DNA from: Saccharomycopsis phalli
Lineage: Eukaryota; Ascomycota; Saccharomycetes; Ascoideales; Saccharomycopsidaceae
Length of the DNA stretch: 64,000 nucleotides
Assembly: GCA_020342235.1 (NCBI GenBank)
Contig: CP073212.1
Coordinates: 2,232,001 to 2,296,000, forward strand
Direction: 5' to 3'
The notes beneath the pieces were generated by a model. The model was not told the origin of the DNA. It worked only from the letters and a program-made list of their open reading frames with translations, and searched no databases. Positions 33,651 through 44,982 of this stretch are shown here, in pieces. Each line of letters opens with the position of its first letter. Positions within the stretch are counted from its first letter, which is position 1. Both the position numbers and the translations under genes were made by a program.

Positions 33651-35260
33651 ATATACGACCGAGTATTCTTCAGTTCCCTAAGAGGGCTTGTGTTATTGAA
33701 CCGAAGGAGGCTCTGAGTTCAGATTCTTGTTTTAGTTCGAGTGAGCGTTCTCGCTTGGCCGTCTTGTGGATTTTATTCCAAATAAAGGCCGGTAAATTCA
33801 TTGTCTATATTTCCGTGGTGCATGGGGAAGTTATCAGCCAGGTTCTTGTAGTTATTCTGGACTGCAGGTGCAATTTAGTGGTTCGGAGTTGCTGGTAGGA
33901 AAGCCACTTGAAACAAGGTTTCTTGTACTGGGTTCTTTTCGTATTTCTGATTGAGTGAGATTATCTCATATACTGGCTTGGTGGTTGTTCTTTACGTGGG
34001 CATATGTGTTGCCCTTCTCTTGGATTTGGCCGCTCTCTTGTGGCATATACTGGGAGTGGTTAAAACTGGTGAGGTGAAACCTCTATTTAGTGAATAGGTG
34101 GTGTAAACCTGTGCTTAGTAAATAAGTAGCGGTATATTTGCTTTGGAAGAAAAGCTTGGCACAAGAAGTGTTACTGTCTTTCAGAATGTCATCCCAGTCA
34201 AAATGAGCATCTCCTTTGGTGGGATCTCTTGGAGAAACGGAGAATAGTGTGCTCTTCCGGCTTGATTCTTTGGTTTTGTTAATGAGTAAAGTTTCAAGGC
34301 TGGTTGGTGAAAGTCGGAGTGGGTGCTTCCCAAGATACATAACCCAAGGACTCGGGTCGAAAAGCATTAGAGATTAAAAAATTGTGATTGCTTCCATGTC
34401 CAATAACCCAAGGATGTGGATTATGAGTTACTTGAAGCGGATGAGTGTGGTATGAGTCGCCTCTGGGCACAGTTCAAGGAAAGTTTCGAACAGCTTATCT
34501 TGTCGGTCCCTTTCAGCTTGAGAAATCGAGTCTGAATATGGATTTTTTAAGTGACTAAGTTTCCTTTGGGCATGCAGAACCCTTTTTTCAATACATCCAG
34601 GTTAATTGAGTCGCCCTTTTTGGCTGGGCAAGTTAGTGGTAACTTCTATTGCGAGCCGCCGTCGGCTGCTCGAGAGTAGAAGATGCTTTTGATGGGCTTC
34701 ACTATGGCCTTTAGTTCCTAAATCTCATCCGAAAAGAAAATGTTGGACCTTAGAATTACTTTCTGGGCTAGGAAGATGCGGTCGAGTTAGTATGTGGTCG
34801 ACTTTTGCAGATTTGTGGTTTCAGCTGATTTGATGCAGAGCAGATGTAGATGAGATCGATAATGGTTATGAGCACGCTCACAAATGTAAGAGATAACTTC
34901 TAGCGAAAAGGACTCATCTCAGAAAGCCTTTTTGTGAGTGGAAGAGCTGGATATGGTAATATGGTATTATTCAAGCGAAACTGAGAATCAAAGAAGGTAA
35001 AGTTGACCGTGGTCGGGTAGCTGGGCTGCGTTAAGGGGCAACACCAGGTGGTTATTTCTATGTGGCTACATCTGACCATAGTTACTGGATTAGCTACCAC
35101 AGTGAACCTGTACGATTTTAAGGTATCCCAGGCGGGTCCCGGGAGAAATTTACAGATGATTAATGAACCGAGGGGGATCTTGGGCCCCTCGGACACTTTA
35201 CTTTCGGAAACGAGATTCCTGGATACAAGCTTTTCCATTCGATACTAAATGTGACGGTAA
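33651..35260 (-). other. possible 5' part of LINE-B
   Basis: Patchy minus-strand open frames (34083-34367 and 34900-35238) lie directly upstream of the LINE-B endonuclease region, where the first open frame of a LINE would be expected. No zinc knuckle or RNA-binding signature could be recognised, so this is positional inference only. Confidence 0.3.
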
Positions 35261-36795
35261 ATCTCATTGTTATAACTTACTCGCCGCTTGGTGGTAAAGA
35301 GGCGAATGTACCCTTTCTGCTTTCATATGATGAGTGTCTCACTGTTTCTGCCGTGATTCAAACGGTACATGTTCTTACCCTAATAGAATACATGTGATGG
35401 TGTGGAACAGTTGCATCAAGTGCGTTGTACCAACTAGAATTAGATACTAATCATTGGACCTGTTTGCTCCATATACTTGACTACGAATATCCAGCATCTT
35501 AAGAACATTAAAAGAAAATCTATAGCGATTTAATAAGTATGACGATCACGCAACCCATGCATAGCTTTATTTTACAGAATTCTCCTGGGGACTTGAGACC
35601 GTTGAATTGTGACATCGTTAAGCTAACGTCTAGCTAACCGTTGCATCATCCGTCATATAATCTGTTATATGTTTGGTAATGGTACTAAAATACGGTGGTT
35701 AAGACAACATAAAGGTTAGCTACATTGTAGCCTACACCATTGTATTGCTACTGATATTAGATACAAGGGTTTGGTACTCACTATTCAAGCAGGACAAAAT
35801 TTGCTAACAGTGGATACTGTTTTGAGGGAATCGATACTATGTAGCTTATTACCCAGTACATCTGGTTACTCAGTTCGACGGGAATATAATAATTAAAAAG
35901 TTTTTATGATTAATCTGGCTTATCGTTTCTAAGTCAGCTGGAAACGACAAACTTCATCAAAATAACCGGAACTATGAATGTCACAAGTCAAGCCTGACAG
36001 TACATCACACTAATTCCTGCAGATCAAATAATTAGGGCCGCGCTATTTAGGTAACGTAATTGACTGTACATACATTACGTATCGCATTTACGAAAATCAG
36101 CTGAGATGATATAACAAAGAAATAAGAAATTTTCATCTAGATTGAATCCCGGGACAGCATAATTTTTAATCAAGCAAGTCTATATTGATGTAACTAAAAG
36201 GATTTATTGAAAGTTTTTCTAGCAATTTCTCTTGTAGCCAGTGAGCACTGCATGTGATTTTATGGAATGGTTTGTAGGGGGATTGACCCCACCATCAATT
36301 GCGCGATGGCAGTTTTGATTACCAGTTAACTTGACCACAATAAAATATATATCTAAAATAAGCTACTCAAATTATTTTGTGTCTGCCTTGTGTTGAAGAA
36401 CCGAATAGCTAAATTGTTGATTCGTTTCTGTCTAACGTGCTTAGCCTACATGTAGGTTATAGAGGCCCTTGGCAAAATCAGAAGGGCTAGAATTAGCACT
36501 GGTATTATTGCTTATTAATCTGATCCGGGTTGTGGCACGAGTCCATCACGTCTTACAACATCCAACTCTCAAGACATTACACAAGAACACAACAAGCTTC
36601 AACCAGTCACAAATAGAAATCTGATGACAATATATAGCCAATTAGAAAATAAATAGTACTATTATCCAAACTGTACGGCTACAGATTATTTCCATATCAG
36701 CTCATTAACGAGCATTGCAATATCTTTCCTGACTCTCTAAGGACATTAGTATTTTAATGTGTAAAGTCACATTGCTCAAATTGTCAAATCGTGCC
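35261..36795. other. intergenic, nothing recognised
   Basis: About 1.5 kb of AT-rich DNA with no accepted gene or repeat. Confidence 0.35.
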
Positions 36796-37971
36796 ATGGA
36801 GCCTTTTTTGGGGGATCTGCACTACATCATGCATCAAGCGGACAGTAGCATGTAATCTTGAGTTACTAATTATGATCGTATGGCCCAACCGCAGCCACAG
36901 TATAAACCTTAAATATCAACTTTCTTTGCACATATATTACCTAATGCTGATTGATAGCAAGTTATATCAAATTGTACTTACTATCGCTGTTGCTGATACA
37001 ATTGCGAGATAACTGTGATTGAAATATGCAAGAATTCCTGTTGAATCAGACAATGCCTCTTCGATGCACCTCCATGCATAGAAGTATTTTCCGATGGCGG
37101 GCAGCCATAATAATAATACAAACGGCGCACATATGAATTAATTGATGCAAAATAGCCTATTATCATATTATTTAATATGTAGTTGGATGCATCATTTTGA
37201 GGGTCTAAGTGTTTTTGTCCGTTTCGTGTCCTTCAAATAACAGTAATTATGTAAACAGTACACAGTACACGCAATTTCGGGTTAAGTCCGCCATAACTCC
37301 AGCCTCTCTTGGATCCATAGGAATTTCATCACCAGATAATATGAGTTGCCCAATTTTCCAAAAGTGCCAAGAGCTTTATAAATGTTAAGATTTTATGATA
37401 CTGGTGCTGTATCTGGCTACTAGTGAACATTCAAGATTTTATTTTACTATAACAAAGCCTAGTTCATGTGAAAGTAAAAAAAGACTTTAGGAAATGAAAA
37501 TTGACCGAAGCAATAGAGATTACACAGATTGCAGATACATTAACCAATTCCTTACCTACTTGTAGCAATCTCTTTGGGTGTCTTCCTTGGACAAGTTTAA
37601 ATCGGAATATCTCTTTTATGGCTCGTAAAGACTTTTAAAGTTTCAAAGTGAGTATGAAAATTACAATCTGTGTACCGCGTATTTAAAAGGAATTACAGAC
37701 AGGGTGCGGAATATGCAATCTCGAGTCGCCGAAGAAGCAAGATTACACCATAAGAGAGATTTGAATTTTACTTCCGCTACTCATCTGCTGCTATTTTAGT
37801 ATCATTACGATGCCCATTTGATGTTCCATAACCATGCAAAGGCAATGTCATCTATTGTTGCATACTGACACAGATGCCCTTCCAGAATTAAGCGAGGAAC
37901 ACTTCTGAGGACGCCAAAACCTCAGTAGTATATAAAGACTGCAATCCAGGATAACAACTCGTCAAATAATC
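36796..37971 (+). promoter_or_regulatory. duplicated upstream region of P3
   Basis: It aligns in order with the regions upstream of P2 and P4. Landmarks are CTACATCATGCATCAAG (36820), CAGTATAAACCTTAAATATC (36898), TATTACCTAATGCT (36938), TGTAGTTGGATGCATC (37180), TATTTTAGTATCATTACGATG (37791) and GACACAGATGC (37867). The last two are also clear before P4. Confidence 0.6.
37929..37937 (+). promoter_or_regulatory. TATA box of P3
   Basis: TATATAAAG starts 43 bp before the P3 ATG. Confidence 0.6.
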
Positions 37972-40900
37972 ATGATTCTTTCTGCTTTACTACTTCTGTG
38001 CCAATTTGCATTTATTCTTGCTGCGGGTCCAGTTCTAACAGCCAAGACCTTGATGTCAATTGTTAATACTTCTCTTGAGAAAAGAGATGATTGGCTATCA
38101 GAATACACAACAATGGCTGAATTATCAGCTCTGTTTCTCGCCACACAGGCAGCAATAAATGCTGCCTTGGCTGGAATTACTCCCACTATTGTGTTTTCCG
38201 AGTATATCCAAAGTGCATCAGATGATGCCTCTCTGCAAGCAACAAATTCATATTTGTCTGACACCATTGAATCAAGTGCAGTCACTGATGCCGCATCTTT
38301 AGCATTATCTCTGATTAATGGTAAAGGAACTGTAGATGTCACCGTTCCACTCAGTTCTGAATATGTTGCCTCAGCTACAGTGATACCACCTGCCACGGTA
38401 ACTGTACTTATCGGTGTTGGTCTGGCTGTGGCTGAGGTAGATATCGAGTTTGAAGATGGTGGAACTTTGCCCATTAGAGGTACTGCGATTGTGAGTATCA
38501 CAACTTCAACAGTTCTTACCACAACAGTTTCTGTTACTGTCACTGGAACTGTTGAAAATACTGCTACAGGATGGGCTACCAATACTGCTACAGAGCTTGC
38601 TGTATCATCTGGATTGATGTCGGCCTCAGCACTTAGCTCTCTGGTAGCAGAAAGTTTGGCATCTTCTTTCTCAGACCAGGTTTCATCTTCTGCTGCCGAA
38701 AGTGCTTCCTCATTAGCATCCGAAAGTGCTTCTTCCTTAGCAACAGCAGCTGCTACAGATTCTGAAGTCACCACTACAGCTACAGCTACAGTTTCAACAA
38801 GTACTGAATCAACGTACACCAATACTGTGACTCAAACGGTTTTGCAAGATGCTACTGCCACAATACTGAGACTAGGATTTTTAATGGAAGCAAACCCATT
38901 CAAGAGAGACTTGGGTAAGAGAGACAATATTGGGGATGTCATTACAGTCACAACCGCTACTCCTGTTATTATTGCTGTACCTGTCACTATTCCGTTTACA
39001 TTTGACAATTTCGTTGTTGCAAGTGCCGTGGCTTCAGCACTGCCAACAACAACCACTACTTCAGAGAATGATACTACAACTACTACTTCGGAGGATGATA
39101 CTACAACTACTACTTCGGAGGATGATACTACAACTACTACTTCGGAGGATGATACTACAACTACTACTTCGGAGGATGATACTACAACTACTTCTGATGA
39201 TCCTGCAACAACCACGTCTGATGATCCTGCAACAACTACGTCTGATGATCCTGCAACAACTACTTCAAATGATCCTGCAACAACTACGTCTAATGATCCT
39301 GCAACAACTACGTCTAATGACACTGCAACAACTACTTCTAATGACACTGCAACAACTACGTCTAATGACACTGCAACAACTACATCAGGTGATACTGCAA
39401 CAACTACTTCTAATGACACTGCAACAACTACTTCAAATGATCCTGCAACAACCACGTCTGATGATCCTGCAACAACTACTTCAAATGATCCTGCAACAAC
39501 TACGTCTGATGATCCTGCAACAACTACGTCTGATGACACTGCAGCAACTACTTCTAATGACACTGCAACAACTACGTCTGATGATCCTGCAACAACTACG
39601 TCTAATGATCCTGCAACAACTACGTCTAATGATCCTGCAACAACTACGTCTAATGACACTGCAACAACTACTTCTAATGACACTGCAACAACTACTTCTA
39701 ATGACACTGCAACAACTACTTCAAATGATCCTGCAACAACCACGTCTGATGATCCTGCAACAACTACGTCTAATGATCCTGCAACAACTACGTCTAATGA
39801 TCCTGCAACAACTACATCAGGTGATACTGCAACAACTACTTCTAATGACACTGCAACAACTACTTCAAATGATCCTGCAACAACCACGTCTGATGATCCT
39901 GCAACAACTACGTCTGATGATCCTGCAACAACTACTTCTAATGACACTGCAACAACTACTTCAAATGACACTGCAACAACTACTTCTAATAACACTGCAA
40001 CAACTACGTCTGATGATCCTGCAACAACTACGTCTAATGATCCTGCAACAACTACATCAGGTGATACTGCAACAACTACTTCTAATGACACTGCAACAAC
40101 TACTTCTAATAACACTGCAACAACTACGTCTGATGATCCTGGAACAACTACGTCTGATGACACTGCAGCAACTACTTCTAATGACACTGCAACAACTACG
40201 TCTGATGATCCTGCAACAACTACGTCTAATGATCCTGCAACAACTACGTCTAATGACACTGCAACAACTACTTCTAATGACACTGCAACAACTACGTCTA
40301 ATGACACTGCAACAACTACATCAGGTGATACTGCAACAACTACTTCTAATGACACTGCAACAACTACTTCAAATGATCCTGCAACAACCACGTCTGATGA
40401 TCCTGCAACAACTACGTCTAATGATCCTGCAACAACTACGTCTAATGATCCTGCAACAACTACATCAGGTGATACTGCAACAACTACTTCTAATGACACT
40501 GCAACAACTACTTCAAATGATCCTGCAACAACCACGTCTGATGATCCTGCAACAACTACGTCTGATGATCCTGCAACAACTACTTCTAATGACACTGCAA
40601 CAACTACTTCAAATGATCCTGCAACAACTACGTCTGATGATCCTGCAACAACTACGTCTGATGACACTGCAGCAACTACTTCTAATGACACTGCAACAAC
40701 TACGTCTGATGATCCTGCAACAACTACGTCTAATGATCCTGCAACAACTACGTCTAATGATCCTGCAACAACTACATCAGGTGATACTGCAACAACTACT
40801 TCTAATGACACTGCAACAACTACTTCAAATGATCCTGCAACAACCACGTCTGATGATCCTGCAACAACTACGTCTGATGATCCTGCAACAACTACTTCTA

Positions 40901-41742
40901 ATGACACTGCAACAACTACGTCTGATGATCCTGCAACAACTACTTCTAATGACACTGGAACAACTACGTCTGATGATCCTGCAACAACTACTTCAAATGA
41001 CACTGGAACAACTACATCTGATGATCCCGCAACAACGAAAACTCTTGCTCCTTTTCGGAATTCTACAACTACTACTGGTTCCTCTTCACAAAAAGTTACT
41101 TCATCGCAAACAACTATTGTGATTACTTCTGACTGTGATAGTCAACCATGTCGTGTTGTGACAGTTACTTCTGTTGTTCCATCGGTACCAAAACATGGTA
41201 CTCCAACTGATGGGCTAGGTGATGGCTCGAACTCTGGGTCTGGATCAAATTCTGGCTCTGGTTCTGGTGCTGATGCTGGTTCTGTATCTAACTCACGTTC
41301 AGGTTCAGATTCTGACCCTAAGCCTGGTTCAGGTTCAGGCATTGGTTCTAACATTGGTTTCAACTCCGGTTCAGGTTCAGGTTCGGGTTCAGACTCTAAC
41401 TCTGGTTCCAGCTCGGTGTCTAACACTGGTTCTTACACTGGTTCTGGCTTAGTTTCAAATCCTGTTTCGAGCACTGGTTCTGATTCTAACTCAAACTCCG
41501 GTTCTAACTCAGGTTCTAACTCAAACTCCGATTCTAACTCAAGTTCTATTTCTAACTCCGGTTCAGTCTCAGAATCTAGCTCTCCAAGCCGGCAAGGAGT
41601 AAAGTCTTCTACTACTTTATCCATATCTGTTGAATCACCAAGTTTGCCTGTTCTTGAATCCATTCAGCAATCGAACGCTGCCAAGAAAATACCCAATCCT
41701 TTTGGAGATTTGATTGCGTTGGTTATCAACCTTTCTTTATAA
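37972..41742 (+). CDS. secreted repeat-rich wall protein P3
   Basis: A 1256-residue member, the largest of the cluster. It has a signal peptide (1-19), KR at 37-38, the Ala/Ser-rich domain to 310, then KR at 311-312 and 316-317 (spacer DLG) and a Val/Thr/Ile-rich segment. Five TTTSEDDT units follow, then close to 80 octapeptides of the type [16 protein letters not shown] or TTTSGDTA (39187-41030). The C-terminal part has the [16 protein letters not shown] motif, a Ser/Gly/Asn region and the tail [20 protein letters not shown]. Thr-rich repeats of this kind are heavily O-mannosylated in yeasts and form stiff stalks. Surface display is inferred. Codons 310-360 are nearly identical in DNA to P4. 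Confidence 0.85.
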   Translation: MILSALLLLCQFAFILAAGPVLTAKTLMSIVNTSLEKRDDWLSEYTTMAELSALFLATQAAINAALAGITPTIVFSEYIQSASDDASLQATNSYLSDTIESSAVTDAASLALSLINGKGTVDVTVPLSSEYVASATVIPPATVTVLIGVGLAVAEVDIEFEDGGTLPIRGTAIVSITTSTVLTTTVSVTVTGTVENTATGWATNTATELAVSSGLMSASALSSLVAESLASSFSDQVSSSAAESASSLASESASSLATAAATDSEVTTTATATVSTSTESTYTNTVTQTVLQDATATILRLGFLMEANPFKRDLGKRDNIGDVITVTTATPVIIAVPVTIPFTFDNFVVASAVASALPTTTTTSENDTTTTTSEDDTTTTTSEDDTTTTTSEDDTTTTTSEDDTTTTSDDPATTTSDDPATTTSDDPATTTSNDPATTTSNDPATTTSNDTATTTSNDTATTTSNDTATTTSGDTATTTSNDTATTTSNDPATTTSDDPATTTSNDPATTTSDDPATTTSDDTAATTSNDTATTTSDDPATTTSNDPATTTSNDPATTTSNDTATTTSNDTATTTSNDTATTTSNDPATTTSDDPATTTSNDPATTTSNDPATTTSGDTATTTSNDTATTTSNDPATTTSDDPATTTSDDPATTTSNDTATTTSNDTATTTSNNTATTTSDDPATTTSNDPATTTSGDTATTTSNDTATTTSNNTATTTSDDPGTTTSDDTAATTSNDTATTTSDDPATTTSNDPATTTSNDTATTTSNDTATTTSNDTATTTSGDTATTTSNDTATTTSNDPATTTSDDPATTTSNDPATTTSNDPATTTSGDTATTTSNDTATTTSNDPATTTSDDPATTTSDDPATTTSNDTATTTSNDPATTTSDDPATTTSDDTAATTSNDTATTTSDDPATTTSNDPATTTSNDPATTTSGDTATTTSNDTATTTSNDPATTTSDDPATTTSDDPATTTSNDTATTTSDDPATTTSNDTGTTTSDDPATTTSNDTGTTTSDDPATTKTLAPFRNSTTTTGSSSQKVTSSQTTIVITSDCDSQPCRVVTVTSVVPSVPKHGTPTDGLGDGSNSGSGSNSGSGSGADAGSVSNSRSGSDSDPKPGSGSGIGSNIGFNSGSGSGSGSDSNSGSSSVSNTGSYTGSGLVSNPVSSTGSDSNSNSGSNSGSNSNSDSNSSSISNSGSVSESSSPSRQGVKSSTTLSISVESPSLPVLESIQQSNAAKKIPNPFGDLIALVINLSL
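39187..41030 (+). repeat. 24-bp coding repeat in P3, about 77 units
   Basis: The octapeptide variants (SNDTA, SNDPA, SDDPA, SGDTA, SDDTAA) recur in the same multi-unit order several times, so blocks of several units were amplified together. Because the unit is 24 bp, long open frames also appear in two other frames and are artefacts. Confidence 0.92.
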
Positions 41743-42069
41743 ATGAATGACTAAGTTTTATTATTGTTGTTAAAAAGTTCCTGGTAGTTTACCTTTAATA
41801 ATAGCATGAATGTGAAACAAACTAAATTAATTATATATATAAATATCATGTCTTTATTTAGCTTTTAGGTGGCTCATACCGATGCAAGATCAAAGTGCAC
41901 CAAGACAAAACCAAGCTCCTTCTTACGGAAATTATGCTAGTATTTTATCAATTTTGTTTGTCTTTGGCAATTGTGCCTCTACCTTTTATCCGTTGAGCTT
42001 TATCTTTTTCCGAAATAACCAATTTACAGCTGATAACTAATTCCAATAGGCCTTAGTTATTCTCTGATG
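41743..42069. other. 3' flank of P3
   Basis: AT-rich spacer. The LTR-like remnant that follows may begin within it. Confidence 0.35.
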
Positions 42070-42172
42070 AGAGATTATTTCATTCCCTTTTCAAGTATAA
42101 ATAGTTCGACTTTTCTCTGAATTGTCAAGCGAATATATTTTAGCTATTTTACCAACTTCGTATCCTAGTTTG
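42070..42172 (+). repeat. LTR-like remnant (TGTAAT...ATTACA family)
   Basis: It carries the TATAAATAG box and the block AATATATTTTAGCTATTTTACCAACT-GTATCCTAGTT seen at the end of the LTR at 31141-31409. The final part of the LTR is not present because LINE-A begins here. It is an old fossil. Confidence 0.45.
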
Positions 42173-42230
42173 TTGAGGTTGAACACTACGAGTAAGTCAC
42201 TGATACCCTCCTGACATATCGAATAGAATC

Positions 42231-44936
42231 AAGCCAAAAACGGTGCATAACTACTCTAAAACGGACTGGTTAAAGGTACGTGCAATACTAGACAAGCGTC
42301 GGTTCGCAAGCGCCATCCACACAGAGGATGAATTAAACAGGGTATCCGCCAAGTTAACTCAGACTCTAAGGCAACTAATTGACAGAAACACTCCGATGAA
42401 ACTAGTAAATAGCCGTTCAAAAAGGTGGTTCACTCAAGAAGTCAGAGACGCGTATCGAACTGTCACTAGCCTCGCAATGGACGATCCAGAACGAAGCAAT
42501 GCTCAAAATGCCTTTCAGGAAACTGTTCAAAAAGCCAAATCCAAGTGCTGGAATGATTTCCTACTCAAGTTGGATCACACCACCATCTGGACTGCTTACC
42601 GATACACAAACCCAGCAAAGCGCCATAGAATGATGAAACTGTACGAGGAACAACACGAAGCCTTCGGCAAAACCTTTTACCACAGATTACCGTGGGTGAG
42701 AGCCTCACGCCAGCTTCATTCCAACCGCACAACACTCATTGGGACGACATCGAACCAATAACGAAGGAGGAAATATTCAACACCATCAGATACCTAAAGC
42801 TCAAAAAAGCCCCAGGTCCTGACCAACTTACCGTTGGTCAAATCAGGGAGCTTTGGCAGGGGAAAGCCTTCTCTGACCAGTTGGAATTGATCTACAACGC
42901 GTGCCTCAAACTTGGAGCATTCCCCACACAGTGGAAAACTAGCATCACGGTAGTAATCCCGAAACCAGGAAAAGCCAATTATGAGACACCAAAATCATTT
43001 CAACCAATCAGCTTACTCAATATACTTGGGAAAATCTTCGAGTCAATCATGACCCAAAGATTGGTCGCCAGGGGGCAGGAGGTTTGGGGGGGCAGGAGGT
43101 TTGGCCGAATGGAAAACACCTCATGCCTTATGGAGGGCGCATCATGAGGTAGTTACCGGGTTCGAGCCCCACCAAACCGCCCCAATACTCAAGAAAGTCT
43201 CCAGAAAGAGCACACTACGCCTCAGAAGGGCAATACAAGGAAGTCTCGCAAACGAGCAATGAACGACCCCGACGAGTCGTGCGCCCATCGTCACGAGATT
43301 CAGCGGCCGGATAGCGCCGGCATTTAGCCGAAGGATGGCCAGGCTTCTCGCATAACCAATAGCCAGTCACGTTAAACCACTAACAACACTGCTCCCATTG
43401 AAGTTTTTCAGCCCATATAACCGTTTAGGGTTATAAAGGGTTTTCTTCAATAGAATGCTGCCTCAGGATGTTCCTGAGTGAAAATATATCTGTCGAATCA
43501 CCGTGTTTCCGGAGACAATATATAGCTAAATACAGAACTAAATATACTTAACTTAACTTTGGTCGCCAAAATCCAACTCCCATCTTACCAATTTGGGGGG
43601 CGCAAAGGTTACTGCGCAACGGATGCGGTTACAACCTTAGTAAATAATCTCAAGGTCCATGCCCAGACTCACCTCATGGACAACCAGAAAATGCCACTAA
43701 ACCACTCCAATCACTCTGGAGCAGTCCTAGTTGACATTGAAGGTGCCTTCAACAACATGAGCCACCCGATCCTACTACAAAAGATGCAGGCCGTCGGAGC
43801 TCCACCCGAGATAATCAATTGGACTAGCAACTTCCTTCAAAACCGAAGCACTCAGCTAAAAATTGATGGACAGTTATCAGACCAGCACCTCCCCGTTACG
43901 TTCGGAGTCCCACAAGGCTCTCCAATCTCTCCAATCCTCTTCATGATCTACACCCACGACCTCTACAACCGGCTTTAGCGGAAAGGGGCAGTGGCCCTAG
44001 GATTCATTGACGACATTACAATTGTCAAAACGGGATCCCGTGGCGATATTGAGCATACCCTTCAGCGATGCTTACAGGAATGCCATCAATGGGGTCAAGA
44101 GAATTTCACAAGCTTTGACTATGGCCCGAAACTACAATACATACGATTCTTCCCGAATCGAGGACGGTTACCGAACTGTGAATCCAGCCTCCAGCTTCCG
44201 GACGGAGGACGAAAGGAGGAAACCAACGAGGTCAAGTTATTAGGCATTACCCTTGATTCAAGACTCAGCTTCAGGAGCCATCTAAAACAAACATTGTCCA
44301 AGATGCGCCGTACTGCTGAACAAATAAGGTACTTAAGCCGAATGACACGAGGAACCACGGGACGCACCACGATAATATTGTTCAAAACGTGTGCAGTCCC
44401 AATCATATCGTATGGACTCGAGGTGTTCTATAACAGCATGACAAAAACCCAATGGGGTCAGGTCAGTGTGATATTCAACTCAATCCTACGGCTGGCTCTA
44501 GGCCTCCTCAGACCCACATCCACCCCGATCATCTATATCGAAAGTGGTATTCCACCACCAACGATCCTACTCAAGTCCTTGGCAATAATGAAATCCATGA
44601 GATGGTTCATGAATACATGACCCAAAGTGCAAACGATGCAGAATTCACTCCCGCTCCATCATACATAACCTCCAATGTCCAGAGCTCTTAGAAGCTCGAA
44701 TTCTATCACGCATTGATGACATACTAGATTCCACCCATGGCATACACAATACGCTTGGAAAAGTGTTTGCGAATCGGTTCATGAGTTTAGTTTTACCAGA
44801 ACATGATGAGATTCAGCGGTCACATTCGACAACAAGGGTGACCAGGCTTCTTACGCAATCAATACAAGCACTACCTATCAACAATATGACTGCTCTCATT
44901 GAAGCTTTTAATCCCAAGCAACTAAATGAGGGTTGA
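42231..44936 (+). pseudogene. LINE-A reverse transcriptase ORF
   Basis: Motifs in order: a tryptophan-containing linker (KTDWLKVRAILDKRRF), KKAPGPDQL near 42805, a VVIPKPGK block near 42950, SLLNILGKIFES near 43009, FGGRKGYCATDAVTTL near 43590, DIEGAFNNM near 43736, GVPQGSPISPILFMIY near 43905, F-I-D-D at 44003-44014, LLGITLDSRLSF near 44240 and a zinc knuckle CKRC-x(n)-H-x(3)-C at 44628-44678. Defects seen: a frameshift near 42690, the SINE insertion at 43071-43558, one in-frame TAG at 43976 and a frameshift near 44610. The frame before and after the SINE is the same once one copy of the duplication is discounted. The few lesions suggest a fairly young copy. FIDD replaces the usual YADD or FADD. 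Confidence 0.88.
43071..43558 (+). mobile_element. tRNA-derived SINE inside LINE-A
   Basis: A 488-bp insertion flanked by the 10-bp duplication TTGGTCGCCA (43061-43070 and 43559-43568). The head is tRNA-like, with box A TGGCCGAATGG at 43102-43112, box B GGTTCGAGCCC at 43159-43169, and an acceptor-like GGAGGTT pairing with AACCGCC (one mismatch). A ~125-bp body follows. The last ~250 bp (from about 43298) resembles the 3' end of LINE-A, including the stem-loop CTCAGG-ATGTT-CCTGAG at 43462-43478 and GGAGACAATATATAGCTAAA-TACA. The tail is 'acttaacttaactt'. Pol III would transcribe it, and LINE-A RT would mobilise it through the shared tail. That mechanism is inference from established LINE and SINE pairs such as eel UnaL2 and UnaSINE1. 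Confidence 0.88.
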
Positions 44937-44965
44937 CAAAGGGTTTTCTTCAACAGCAATGCTGC

Positions 44966-44982
44966 CTCAGGATGTTCCTGAG
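44966..44982 (+). promoter_or_regulatory. 3' stem-loop of LINE-A
   Basis: CTCAGG pairs with CCTGAG around the loop ATGTT, 47 nt after the ORF stop end at 44934-44936 begins its 3' non-coding region. Equivalent hairpins with changed but still pairing stems occur in the copies at 9321, 23553, 43462 (SINE) and 48873. It is the likely recognition element of the reverse transcriptase. Confidence 0.65.

Noticed and set aside
38832-41003. 723-residue open frame on the minus strand inside P3
   Set aside because: A 24-bp repeat keeps any frame open. Composition (VVVAGSSDV) is a pure shadow of the P3 repeats and there is no start context.
38930-41122. 730-residue open frame on the plus strand in a second frame of P3
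   Set aside because: Same reason: LQQLRLMI repeats mirror the Thr-rich repeat and no signal or family is present.
42243-42761. Independent gene for a 172-residue protein
   Set aside because: It is the endonuclease-to-RT linker of LINE-A, continued in another frame after a shift.
43159-43169. tRNA gene at the box B match
   Set aside because: The head has A and B boxes but no complete cloverleaf and is part of an inserted unit with a 10-bp duplication, so it is called a SINE.
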